The position numbers were made by a program, and so were the translations under genes. From positions 305,408 to 369,407 of the forward strand of contig NZ_AQGV01000014.1 of NCBI RefSeq assembly GCF_014858725.1: 64,000 bases of DNA, read 5' to 3'. The notes below the pieces were generated by a model, which was not told the origin of the DNA, did no database searches, and was given only the letters and a program-made list of their open reading frames with translations. Source of the DNA: Pseudoalteromonas aurantia 208 (GTDB lineage Bacteria > Pseudomonadota > Gammaproteobacteria > Enterobacterales > Alteromonadaceae). Below, one piece after another: positions 56,046-64,000 of the stretch (positions are counted from its first letter, which is position 1; each line of letters begins with the position of its first letter).

Positions 56046-57137
56046 ATGTCGCAATTGTCACTATCGCGCTGTATGGCGCTATATTTATGCAAAGGGCTCG
56101 GTCTATCTAGTATTAAGGCCCTAATGGATCATGGTGATTTGAATCACCTGTTTAATTTAAATACTGATGAACTAAAAAACCTAGGATTAGCAGAGTCTGT
56201 AGCCGTACAACTTGTGAAAGTTGACTGGCAATATATCGATGCACTTATTAGTCATTGTGAAACTTTATCTATAGCGATTGTGTCATATTTTGATAGTCGC
56301 TATCCCCCGTTATTGAAACAGATATGCACGGCGCCTTTACTTCTATTTTGTCGTGGAAATATTGATTTACTCGTAAAACCACAGATTGCGATTGTAGGGA
56401 GTCGCAGTGCGACTGCTACTGGGTTAGAAATTGCTGCTGAGTTTTCTTATCAGTTAACGCAATCAGGCTTGGTTGTGACCTCAGGCTTAGCGCGAGGTGT
56501 TGATGGTGCTGCACACAAAGGTGCGTTAGCACATTTGGGTGAGACAATCGCAGTGCTGGGTACTGGTACCGATATAATTTATCCCAAACGACATCAGCAG
56601 CTTTATCAGCAAATCATTGAGCATGGGTTAGTGGTAAGTGAGTTCTTACCAGGCACGCTGGCCAAAGCATGTAACTTCCCTCGTAGGAATCGAATTATAT
56701 CCGGACTTTCTTTAGGTGTACTTTTGGTTGAAGCTGAAATTAAGAGTGGCTCACTGATCACTGCGCGTTATGCGTTGGAACAAAACCGTGAGGTATTTGC
56801 TATACCAGGGTCTATTAAAAACCCACTCTCACAAGGGGGTCATTTTTTACTAAAACAAGGCGCTAAGCTTACGGAGCATGTGAGTGATATTCTAGAAGAA
56901 GTGAGCTTTTTGCCAGAAAACAGTCTATATACTATAGAGAGTATGGCTAAAAATGATATCTCACAGGAGGATTGTCGCGTATTACAAAACTTAGGCTTTG
57001 AGGTAACCAGTGTAGATACCTTGACGCAAAGAACACAATGGCCAGTTGAAAAAGTCGTCGCGCGATTATTAGATCTAGAGTTAGAAGATAAAGTAGAGCG
57101 TGTATTGAACGGCTATATCAAATTAGCAAGGGGTTAG
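56046..57137 (+). CDS. dprA: DNA processing protein DprA (Smf)
   Basis: Loads RecA on incoming single-stranded DNA in transformation. Rossmann core IAIVGSRSATATGLEIA, SGLARGVDGAAHKGAL, PRRNRIISGLS; C-terminal winged-helix domain. 363 aa. GGAGGGAGC precedes the ATG. Confidence 0.97.
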   Translation: MSQLSLSRCMALYLCKGLGLSSIKALMDHGDLNHLFNLNTDELKNLGLAESVAVQLVKVDWQYIDALISHCETLSIAIVSYFDSRYPPLLKQICTAPLLLFCRGNIDLLVKPQIAIVGSRSATATGLEIAAEFSYQLTQSGLVVTSGLARGVDGAAHKGALAHLGETIAVLGTGTDIIYPKRHQQLYQQIIEHGLVVSEFLPGTLAKACNFPRRNRIISGLSLGVLLVEAEIKSGSLITARYALEQNREVFAIPGSIKNPLSQGGHFLLKQGAKLTEHVSDILEEVSFLPENSLYTIESMAKNDISQEDCRVLQNLGFEVTSVDTLTQRTQWPVEKVVARLLDLELEDKVERVLNGYIKLARG

Positions 57138-57139
57138 TT

Positions 57140-57613
57140 ATGTTTGATATTTTAATGTACTTATTTGAAAACTATATCCACAGCGAAGCAGATATTTTTG
57201 TTGAGCAAAATGAATTAACTGACGAATTGTTACGAGCTGGGTTTAACCAAGATGAAATTTATAAAGCATTAGATTGGTTAGAACAGCTGGCTGATCTTCA
57301 ACACAGCGATGAGATCCCTTATTTAAATGCTACGGCAGATCAAGCCGTACGGATTTATACAGAGAAAGAATGTCAAATGTTAGATGTTCAATGTCGAGGG
57401 TTTATTATGTTTGTTGAGCGTGTAGGGGTGATTGATAGTATTACACGTGAAATGATTATTGATAGGTTATTTGCTTTAGAAAAACCGTATATTGGTCTTG
57501 ATGACTTAAAATGGGTTATTTTAATGGTGTTGTTCAATGTGCCAGGTAAAGAACACGCCTATGCGCAAATGGAAGACCTGATTTTTGATGAGCCAACTGA
57601 GTATTTACACTAA
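57140..57613 (+). CDS. smg: Smg/DUF494 family protein
   Basis: 157-aa acidic protein (MFDILMYLFENYIHSE start), found next to dprA across gammaproteobacteria; role unknown. Two bases after dprA. Confidence 0.95.
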   Translation: MFDILMYLFENYIHSEADIFVEQNELTDELLRAGFNQDEIYKALDWLEQLADLQHSDEIPYLNATADQAVRIYTEKECQMLDVQCRGFIMFVERVGVIDSITREMIIDRLFALEKPYIGLDDLKWVILMVLFNVPGKEHAYAQMEDLIFDEPTEYLH

Positions 57614-57709
57614 TATGTGGGGGTTTCTTGATGGAATGACTATAACTCCTTGACCCAAGATATGATGGAGTTATATTAGGCGCAATTACGTGCAGCCTCA
57701 GTAGGTACT

Positions 57710-58279
57710 ATGACCAAAATTGACCCTTCGCTATTCAATGCACAACAGCATGCATTGGACAAAGAACATGAGCCTTGCCCCGAGTGTGGTTCTGAATTAG
57801 TCATGAAGCATAGTAAAAATGGACCATTTTTGGGCTGCACGAGTTATCCTACCTGTGAACATATTACACCGTTAGCCCAGCACGATAATCATGACATTAA
57901 AATTCTAGATGAATCGCCTTGCCCTGAGTGTGGCAATCATTTAGTGATCCGTAATGGTCGCTATGGCATGTTTATAGGGTGTACTGGCTATCCGCAGTGC
58001 AATTATATCGTGCACGATGAACAAGAAGAGCAGCCAGAAGAGATTGGGTGCCCTAAATGTCAGAAAGGACAATTAGCTAAACGTAAAAATAAGTTTGGTA
58101 AGTTCTTTTACTCCTGCGATTGCTACCCCAAATGCAAATATAGCGTGAATCAGCAACCAGTCGTACATACTTGCCCTGAATGTGGTTGGGGAGTCATGTT
58201 AGAAAAGCAAAGGGCAGGAAAAGCTGTGTTACAATGCCCGCAAAAGTCCTGCCAGCACAAAATAGAGAAACCGCAGTGA
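57710..58279 (+). CDS. YrdD-like topoisomerase zinc-ribbon protein
   Basis: 189 aa with four C4 zinc ribbons of the topoisomerase I C-terminal type: CPECGSEL...GCTSYPTC, CPECGNHL...GCTGYPQC, CPKCQKGQ...CDCYPKC, CPECGWGV...CPQKSC. No topoisomerase catalytic domain. Its stop overlaps a GTG that begins tsaC. Confidence 0.93.
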   Translation: MTKIDPSLFNAQQHALDKEHEPCPECGSELVMKHSKNGPFLGCTSYPTCEHITPLAQHDNHDIKILDESPCPECGNHLVIRNGRYGMFIGCTGYPQCNYIVHDEQEEQPEEIGCPKCQKGQLAKRKNKFGKFFYSCDCYPKCKYSVNQQPVVHTCPECGWGVMLEKQRAGKAVLQCPQKSCQHKIEKPQ

Positions 58280-58860
58280 GTAATTCATCTGAAAATGCGA
58301 TGTCAATAGAGCCTAATAATGTTGTTCAAGCTTTAACACAAGGCCAAGTGATATGTTATCCAACAGAAGCCGTATTTGGCTTAGGTTGTGATCCTGATAA
58401 TCAGAATGCTGTTGAAGCATTGTTAGCCATCAAGCAAAGAGATGTTGCTAAGGGGCTGATCTTAATTGCTGATGACTATAGTCAATGCTTACCGTACGTA
58501 GATGATACGAAAATTCCAATGGATATGCGTGCTGATATTTTTTCTTCTTGGCCTGGGGCCGTAACATGGGTGCTACCAGCTAAAACAAGTACACCTAAAT
58601 GGTTAACGGGGGTGCATAGTACTATTGCAGTGCGTGTCACAGCACACCCGACAGTAAAAGCACTGTGTCAGCAATTTGGCAAGCCGCTGGTGTCAACAAG
58701 TGCAAATCTATCAGGCCAAGAACCTGTGGCAAGCTTAGAGGAAGCGAAGCGGGTATTTACCACGCAAGTTGGTTTCTATGTTGATGCGCCGTTAGGTGGA
58801 GCAAGTGCTCCGAGTCAAATAAAACATGCACTGACTGGTGCGGTATTAAGAGGGAGCTAA
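58276..58860 (+). CDS. tsaC: Threonylcarbamoyl-AMP synthase TsaC
   Basis: First enzyme of the tRNA t6A37 pathway. YPTEAVFGLGCDPDN and KPLVSTSANLSG are conserved. I take the GTG at 58276 (194 aa, overlapping the yrdD stop as GTGA); the ATG at 58300 (186 aa) is also possible. The open frame extends further upstream, but only inside yrdD. Confidence 0.93.
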   Translation: MSNSSENAMSIEPNNVVQALTQGQVICYPTEAVFGLGCDPDNQNAVEALLAIKQRDVAKGLILIADDYSQCLPYVDDTKIPMDMRADIFSSWPGAVTWVLPAKTSTPKWLTGVHSTIAVRVTAHPTVKALCQQFGKPLVSTSANLSGQEPVASLEEAKRVFTTQVGFYVDAPLGGASAPSQIKHALTGAVLRGS

Positions 58861-58866
58861 TTGTAG

Positions 58867-59787
58867 ATGGCAAATGTTAATTTAGAGACGGTAAAAGCTT
58901 TTTTATTGTCATTACAAGATCATATTTGTGCAGGCTTAGAACAAGCAGATGGGCAAGCCAAATTTGTTGAAGATGAATGGCAGCGAGCAGAAGGTGGCGG
59001 CGGAAGAACGCGGGTTATTCGCGATGGCGCGGTTATAGAACAAGGGGGCGTTAATTACTCACATGTTTTTGGTAAATCAATGCCAGCATCTGCCACGGCG
59101 CATCGGCCTGAACTTTCTGGTAGAAGTTTTCATGCGTGTGGAGTGTCTTTGGTTATTCACCCAAAGAACCCTCATATACCGACCAGTCACGCCAACGTGC
59201 GATTTTTCATTGCTGAAAAAGAAGGTGAAGCGCCTATTTGGTGGTTTGGTGGTGGGTTTGATTTAACGCCATTTTACCCTGTCCTTGATGACGTAAAGCA
59301 TTGGCATCAGGTGGCAAAAGACTTATGTCAGCCGTTTGGTGACGAGATTTATGATGATTACAAAAAGTGGTGTGATGATTATTTCTATTTGAAGCATCGC
59401 CAAGAAACTCGTGGTGTGGGCGGCCTGTTTTTTGATGATTTAAATAAATGGGGCTTCGATAAGAGCTTTGCCTTTATGCAAGCGGTGGGTAATGGCTTCT
59501 TAGAGGCATATGTACCATTAATTGAACGTCGTAAAGAGACTCCGTATGGCGAGCATGAACGCCAGTTCCAACTGTATCGCCGTGGTCGTTATGTTGAATT
59601 TAACTTAGTTTGGGATAGGGGCACTTTATTCGGCTTACAAACTGGGGGGCGAACAGAATCTATATTAATGTCTATGCCACCGTTAGCACGTTGGGAGTAT
59701 AACTTTACCCCAGAACCAGGTAGTGCAGAGTTTACGTTGTACGATCATTTCTTAAAACCACAAGATTGGTTGGGTCAACAAAACTAA
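58867..59787 (+). CDS. hemF: Aerobic coproporphyrinogen III oxidase
   Basis: Oxygen-dependent step of heme synthesis. 306 aa; RPELSGRSFHACGVSLVIHP, WWFGGGFDLTPFYP and RGTLFGLQTGGRTESILMSM are family signatures. Six bases after tsaC. Confidence 0.99.
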   Translation: MANVNLETVKAFLLSLQDHICAGLEQADGQAKFVEDEWQRAEGGGGRTRVIRDGAVIEQGGVNYSHVFGKSMPASATAHRPELSGRSFHACGVSLVIHPKNPHIPTSHANVRFFIAEKEGEAPIWWFGGGFDLTPFYPVLDDVKHWHQVAKDLCQPFGDEIYDDYKKWCDDYFYLKHRQETRGVGGLFFDDLNKWGFDKSFAFMQAVGNGFLEAYVPLIERRKETPYGEHERQFQLYRRGRYVEFNLVWDRGTLFGLQTGGRTESILMSMPPLARWEYNFTPEPGSAEFTLYDHFLKPQDWLGQQN

Positions 59788-59808
59788 ACTCAATTGTACT
59801 AAGAGATA

Positions 59809-59836
59809 AAAAAGGCACCAGTGATGGTGCCTTTTT
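59809..59836 (+). terminator. Terminator between hemF and the chemoreceptor gene
   Basis: AAAAAGGCACCA (59809-59820), GTGA loop, TGGTGCCTTTTT (59825-59836). T runs on both strands, so it serves both convergent genes. Confidence 0.95.
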
Positions 59837-59859
59837 GCTTAACATAGATCAGAATTGAG

Positions 59860-61470
59860 TTATTCGAGCTTAAAGCTTCGTACTTGCTCATCAAGTGAAC
59901 GAGCTAGGTTTAGCAGCTCTTCACTGACATTTTTACTGGCATGAGCATCAACCAATGACTGTTCAGCGTTATCTCGAATAGCAACCACACTTTGGTTTAT
60001 TTCTTCAGCGGCTAAATTTTGCTGTTCTGTAGCATCCGCTATTTGTACATTAAGATCATTAATTCCATGCATTTGTGCAGAGATGTCTTTGAGTGCTTGC
60101 GCAACCTGTTTGACTTGTTGTGCGCGCTCGTCAGCTTCTTCACATGACGCATTCATTGCTTTTACTGTATCAGTTGCTTCACTTTGCAACTTTTCAATGG
60201 TGCGTTTTATTTCATCTGTAGAATCATGGGTACGGGTTGCAAGGGTTCTGACTTCATCAGCAACCACGGCGAAACCACGACCGGCTTCACCGGCTCGGGC
60301 GGCTTCTATCGCAGCATTGAGAGCAAGCAGGTTGGTTTGTTCGGCAATACTACTGATCACTTCTAGTACCTTACCGACTTCCAATGTTTGTGATTGCAGT
60401 TGGCTCACCTGCTCACCAGCTTGGCGAATATCCGTAGCAAGTTGATTAATACTTTGCTCAGTATGATTGGCGATTGCCATGCTTTGCTCAGCAAGGTGAT
60501 TACTGCTCTCTGACTTTTCTGAAGCGAAATGTGTGGTATTTTTAACTTCACTCGATGAACTTTCGAGTTCATTAATGGCGGCTGCAACAGAGTCAGTGCC
60601 TTGCTTTTGCTCTAAGATAGCGCGCTCGGTGGTATCTGCCGAGGTATAAATGGTTTCAGCAGAGTGAATAAGGACTTTGGCTGAATGCGATACTTGCGAA
60701 ATATTATCAGTGAATGATGCCATCATTCTATTAAAGTTACAGGCCAAACGGCCGAGTTCATCATCAATCGTATCATTAATACGTAGGCTTAAATCTTTAT
60801 TTTGAGTAGCTAAGCGCATTGTTTTACCTAAGGCTTTTAGCCTGACAATAAATAGCTTTCTGAATAACCCCCCCAGAATGATAAAGGTAAACAAGAAAAT
60901 AGCAGAGAGTAAACCTGTACTGACTAGCGTATTTTGGTGAACGGTGTTGTCTATGCCGGTAAGTGAATAACTGATACGCACTACTCCTAAAACGTCCCCT
61001 TCGTTGGCTTGATGGCAACCAAGGCAATTTGTACCTTTATAATCACTGCTTGCGATCATGGGTTTTAGGTAGGTCATGATCCGGTCATCATTACGCTGTT
61101 CAATAACGAGTGTTTCCGTGCCATTGAGTGCTGCAATTTCAGCTGCGTTACTCGCTGATTGATTATTATTGCCCGGCCCATAGAGTTTATTGACCTTTGC
61201 AGAGCGAATAATATGGGCATCTTCAATATTAGGGTGGTCACGCAGCTTGTTGCTGAGTATCTCTCGGTTTGCCATGGTGCCTGTAAGCATCATGGTATTA
61301 ATTGAGTCGAAATAATTGTCTGCTAATAACCTAATATTGTTTTCAACAGTGTCTTGAGCAAGGGTTTGTTGCTGGTGGCTATTACTTAATATACTGGCGA
61401 TCAGAACCAAAAGGCCGGTAATTGCCAGTAAGGCATAAATTTTATGTTGAATAGATTTCACGCACACCAC
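59860..61470 (-). CDS. Methyl-accepting chemotaxis protein with a periplasmic c-type heme motif
   Basis: 536 aa. Membrane segments at about 11-29 and 184-203 enclose a periplasmic domain of about 155 residues that ends in NCLGCHQANEGDVLGVVRIS: CLGCH (Cys149, Cys152, His153) is a CXXCH heme c site. HAMP follows (about 204-257), then the signalling domain with the conserved hairpin (AEQTNLLALNAAIEAARAGE and GRGFAVVADEVRTLA). Such heme-c receptors are known in Geobacter and relatives, for redox or gas sensing. The start is one of several GTGs (61470, 61467, 61461); no ATG is available. Confidence 0.93.
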   Translation of the reverse strand: MVCVKSIQHKIYALLAITGLLVLIASILSNSHQQQTLAQDTVENNIRLLADNYFDSINTMMLTGTMANREILSNKLRDHPNIEDAHIIRSAKVNKLYGPGNNNQSASNAAEIAALNGTETLVIEQRNDDRIMTYLKPMIASSDYKGTNCLGCHQANEGDVLGVVRISYSLTGIDNTVHQNTLVSTGLLSAIFLFTFIILGGLFRKLFIVRLKALGKTMRLATQNKDLSLRINDTIDDELGRLACNFNRMMASFTDNISQVSHSAKVLIHSAETIYTSADTTERAILEQKQGTDSVAAAINELESSSSEVKNTTHFASEKSESSNHLAEQSMAIANHTEQSINQLATDIRQAGEQVSQLQSQTLEVGKVLEVISSIAEQTNLLALNAAIEAARAGEAGRGFAVVADEVRTLATRTHDSTDEIKRTIEKLQSEATDTVKAMNASCEEADERAQQVKQVAQALKDISAQMHGINDLNVQIADATEQQNLAAEEINQSVVAIRDNAEQSLVDAHASKNVSEELLNLARSLDEQVRSFKLE

Positions 61471-61572
61471 TCATTCGAGAAAAACAGAAGGGTATTATGC
61501 GTGTTTTATGACGAGTTAAATTTGACTTAGCGCAATAAGTCTTGCGCTAATTGCTACATTGATTAGGCATGT

Positions 61573-62022
61573 TTAGTGTTGATTTATCATATGATCTGCG
61601 AGCTGGTCGAGCGAATTACGCAAGCCTTCTCGTAATAATGGATTATCTATTTCTATATCCAAACTTTTGTTCATACAGTGCATCCATTGGTCTTTGAGCG
61701 CAGTATCAATGGGGAAGGGCATGTGTCTTTGGCGTAATCTTGGGTGACCATATTTCTCAGCAAACAAATCTGGCCCGCCTAACCATCCAGAAAGAAACTC
61801 AAAAAATACCTGTCGGATCCTATCCAAAGGTTGCGGGTGCATATCATAAAGTGGCTTTGCGTAAGGGTCTGATGCCATTATGTCGTAAAAACGATTGGCT
61901 AAAGCGCGCGCGCCTTGTTCACCACCAATGATTTCATAAGGGGTTTTCTCTGGGGTTGGAGCGGGTTGCGCTGCAACTTTACTTGCATCTTTATTAAAGA
62001 TGCGTTTAATTAACTGCTTCAT
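61573..62022 (-). CDS. Group II truncated hemoglobin
   Basis: 149 aa, with an N-terminal extension of about 30 residues before the globin (YEIIGGEQGARALANRFYDIM). The HPRLRQRHMPFPID stretch carries the proximal-His region, with QWMHCMNKSL after it, as in trHbO proteins. Binds O2, NO or other ligands in the cytosol. It is 102 bases upstream of the heme-c chemoreceptor, on the same strand. Confidence 0.93.
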   Translation of the reverse strand: MKQLIKRIFNKDASKVAAQPAPTPEKTPYEIIGGEQGARALANRFYDIMASDPYAKPLYDMHPQPLDRIRQVFFEFLSGWLGGPDLFAEKYGHPRLRQRHMPFPIDTALKDQWMHCMNKSLDIEIDNPLLREGLRNSLDQLADHMINQH

Positions 62023-62052
62023 GATTGTTGCTAACTTCTAGGCTAAAAATAA

Positions 62053-62871
62053 ATGGATAAATACGCGGTGTTTGGGCACCCCATAAAACATTCGAAATCA
62101 CCGACTATTCATCAGCAATTTGCAAAGCAATGTGGTGATACGCTGAGTTATGAAGCGATTTTAGCACCATTAGATGGCTTTCAATCAAGTGTTGAAGCAT
62201 TTTTTTCTAGTGGAGGGTGTGGCGCTAATATAACCTTGCCCTTTAAAGAGCAGGCTTATGCGTTAGCTGATACGCTCACACAGCGGGCGAAATTAGCTGG
62301 TGCTGTAAATACGTTGAAACGCTTAGAGGATGGCCGATTGTTGGGCGACAATACCGATGGCGCAGGGTTAGTTAAAGACTTACTTGACCAAGGGGCACAG
62401 TTAAATGGCGCTCGGCTATTATTATTGGGTGCGGGTGGCGCGGCACGAGGCTGTATTTACCCTTTACTTTGCGCGGGTGTCAAGGAAATAGTAATTGCCA
62501 ATCGCTCTGTTGAGAAAGCCACTATTTTAGCCAAAGAGTTTCACTCTTACGGGGCCGTTAGTAGTTATGCACTTGATGAAATTCCAAATGAGCGCTTTGA
62601 CATCGTGATTAACAGCACATCGTTGAGTGTGTCAGGGCAAGTGCCAAACATCGATGCTCACCTGATTGCGCAGTGTCAATTTGCGTATGATATGTTTTAT
62701 GCCGATGAGACTACGAGCTTTTTAAAGTGGGTATCGCAATATAATGCGCAGTGTAAGTTAGTTGATGGTCTAGGGATGTTGGTCGGGCAAGCGGCTGAGG
62801 CCTACCTGTTATGGCGAGATACACTGCCAGATACAAAAATTGTGTACCAAGTGATGAGAGAAGCGAGTTAA
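62053..62871 (+). CDS. aroE: Shikimate dehydrogenase
   Basis: NADP-dependent reduction of 3-dehydroshikimate. 272 aa; GHPIKHSKSPTIHQQFA, NITLPFKEQA, NTDGAGL and NADP-binding LLLGAGGAARGCIYPL. Divergent from the globin gene by 30 bases. Confidence 0.98.
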   Translation: MDKYAVFGHPIKHSKSPTIHQQFAKQCGDTLSYEAILAPLDGFQSSVEAFFSSGGCGANITLPFKEQAYALADTLTQRAKLAGAVNTLKRLEDGRLLGDNTDGAGLVKDLLDQGAQLNGARLLLLGAGGAARGCIYPLLCAGVKEIVIANRSVEKATILAKEFHSYGAVSSYALDEIPNERFDIVINSTSLSVSGQVPNIDAHLIAQCQFAYDMFYADETTSFLKWVSQYNAQCKLVDGLGMLVGQAAEAYLLWRDTLPDTKIVYQVMREAS

Positions 62872-62873
62872 TA

Positions 62874-63116
62874 ATGAATCAAGGTATTTTGTTTAATGAT
62901 CAAATAGAGTTTGATGTGGTGTCTTGTACGTTAACTTTTAATGCGATGGTTTCGGGCATGATAGTACCTTGCATTATTACTACACCTATAAATGAGCAAA
63001 GCAAGGCATTGGCCCATTTTGCTCAGCATCAATTTGACTATGAAATTCAAGCTGAGCAACTAATCGAGGATGAAGTGTATCAGCCCGATGGCAGTATTAA
63101 ATTAGCTTTCTTGTAA
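62874..63116 (+). CDS. DUF1488-like small protein
   Basis: 80 aa from the ATG at 62874, right after the aroE TAA. Starts MNQGILFNDQIEFD and contains a compact beta-strand pattern; this family sits next to aroE in many gammaproteobacteria. Function unknown. Its end overlaps the convergent carbonic anhydrase-like gene by 15 bases. Confidence 0.85.
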   Translation: MNQGILFNDQIEFDVVSCTLTFNAMVSGMIVPCIITTPINEQSKALAHFAQHQFDYEIQAEQLIEDEVYQPDGSIKLAFL

Positions 63117-63632
63117 GTATTCATCTTTAAGCTGTACATAGTTTTGTGCTGATACTTTTAAAAAGGCAAGTTCCTCAGGATTTAATGGTCGAGCTTGCTT
63201 TACTGGACTGCCAACATACAGAAAGCCGGCTTCTAGGGTCTTGTTTGGTGGCACTAATGAGCCGCCACCAATGATCACATCATCTCCTACAATCACATTG
63301 TCCATAACTATTGCACCCATACCCACCAGAATTCGATTTCCTAATGTGCACCCGTGCAGCATAACTTTATGACCAACAGTGACATCATCGCCAATGATCA
63401 ATGGGTAGCCACTTGGGTTATTGGTCGTTGCGCGGGTTAGATGTAATACAGAACCATCTTGTACGTTAGTTCTCTCGCCTATTTTTATATAGTTAACATC
63501 ACCCCTAGCGGCGACGAGAGGCCAAACACTGCTGTCTTTACCAATCGTGATGTTACCAACGAGTACTGCTGATTCATCTATATAAGTAGATTCATGAAGA
63601 GTGGGTGTGATCCCTTTATAGCTTCTTAGCAT
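63102..63632 (-). CDS. yrdA: Gamma-carbonic anhydrase family protein (YrdA)
   Basis: 176 aa left-handed beta-helix with hexapeptide repeats (SVWPLVAARGDVNYIKIG, NVQDGSVLHLT, VTVGHKVMLHGCTLGN). The metal-binding His residues in HLT, GHKVMLHG are present; enzyme activity of YrdA homologues is unproven. Located beside the rRNA operon promoter. Confidence 0.95.
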   Translation of the reverse strand: MLRSYKGITPTLHESTYIDESAVLVGNITIGKDSSVWPLVAARGDVNYIKIGERTNVQDGSVLHLTRATTNNPSGYPLIIGDDVTVGHKVMLHGCTLGNRILVGMGAIVMDNVIVGDDVIIGGGSLVPPNKTLEAGFLYVGSPVKQARPLNPEELAFLKVSAQNYVQLKDEYLQES

Positions 63633-63806
63633 TTAAATGCCCCAGTTTGAGAGAGTATTCTAATAGGGCTAGTGTAAAACTAACTGCGTTGTTAGGCTAT
63701 AGGTGATTTAAACATCGTATATCGTGCATAAAAGTAGCAAAAATAGAGCTTTCGTTGTAATTTTGCTCGAACACGATATTTTTATCACTTTTCTTCAAAT
63801 AAACGC

Positions 63807-63834
63807 TTGCGCTTTTTCTTCATCTCCCTATAAT
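63807..63834 (+). promoter_or_regulatory. Upstream promoter of the ribosomal RNA operon (P1-like)
   Basis: TTGCGC (63807-63812), 16-bp spacer, TATAAT (63829-63834), followed by GCGACCCCACTGACACGG, a GC-rich discriminator seen before rRNA operons in this group. AT-rich DNA upstream may act as UP element. Confidence 0.8.
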
Positions 63835-63945
63835 GCGACCCCACTGACACGGAGCGCTGCGCTAACTTAGCAAAGCAAAACGCAGGCAGCGTCGAGTAAA
63901 ACTTAAATTAACTTTTCATTTAAGAAAAACTTTTAAATTTAAGTG

Positions 63946-63973
63946 TTGACAAAAAAATAGGAAAGCGTAACAT
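63946..63973 (+). promoter_or_regulatory. Downstream promoter of the ribosomal RNA operon (P2-like)
   Basis: TTGACA (63946-63951), 16-bp spacer, TAACAT (63968-63973), then a GCGCAGCC discriminator; preceded by a 45-base A/T run typical of UP elements. The 16S gene would begin to the right of the window. Confidence 0.82.
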
Positions 63974-64000
63974 GCGCAGCCCTAGCGAGATAAAGCAAAG

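Noticed and set aside
1..64000. tRNA genes, insertion sequences and prophage genes
   Set aside because: I looked for tRNA cloverleaf ends, transposase motifs and paired terminal repeats and saw none; a dedicated scan could still find a diverged case.

Overview
The window is a gammaproteobacterial chromosome segment spanning the replication origin. Gene content and order (atp operon, parAB, rsmG, mnmG, oriC, mioC, mnmE, yidC-yidD-rnpA-rpmH, dnaA-dnaN-recF-gyrB, glyQS, fadBA, trkAH, def-fmt-rsmB, dprA-smg-tsaC-hemF-aroE, then a ribosomal RNA promoter at the right edge) and the low-GC coding style point to a marine Alteromonadales bacterium, most likely Pseudoalteromonas or a close relative. That genus call is inference; no 16S sequence lies inside the window.

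Layout. 1-7.8 kb: accessory genes around glmU. They are a CvaA/HlyD-type export adaptor, a small lone biotinyl/lipoyl-like protein, a tandem array of 181-bp units each encoding a 44-residue double-glycine peptide, a 1.1-kb gene-poor stretch, and a membrane-anchored winged-helix regulator with a beta-propeller sensor. 7.9-14.9 kb: the complete F1Fo ATP synthase operon. 15.0-19.3 kb: parB, parA, rsmG, mnmG. 19.3-20.9 kb: oriC and mioC, with a second block of DnaA boxes and GATC 13-mer-like repeats on the far side of mioC. 20.9-26.7 kb: mnmE, then an accessory cassette (ToxR/CadC-like regulator with a helical-repeat C-terminus, two thioredoxin-fold proteins, a CcdA/DsbD-like membrane protein). 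27.2-36.4 kb: yidC to gyrB with the dnaA control region and two parS sites inside recF. 36.5-63.6 kb: mostly housekeeping genes, plus a chemoreceptor with a c-type heme motif next to a truncated hemoglobin. 63.8-64.0 kb: two tandem rRNA-type promoters.

How the parts fit. The most unusual system is the peptide array on the minus strand at 3.7-4.5 kb, which is absent from ordinary ORF lists because each gene is only 135 bp. Four intact copies and one decayed copy repeat with exact 181-bp spacing. Each peptide has a basic leader ending in a class II-like double-glycine processing site (L at -12, I at -4, GG at -2/-1) and a 14-residue Thr/Asn-rich, cysteine-free core. The CvaA-like adaptor at the left edge is the usual partner of C39-peptidase ABC exporters that cleave such leaders, so an exported multi-copy peptide system is the best reading. 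The ABC transporter would lie just left of the window. The cassette sits where many gammaproteobacteria have atpC directly followed by glmU, so it appears to have been inserted there. The origin region carries the known replication and segregation parts: DnaA, DnaA boxes, Dam (GATC) sites, ParA/ParB and two parS sites.
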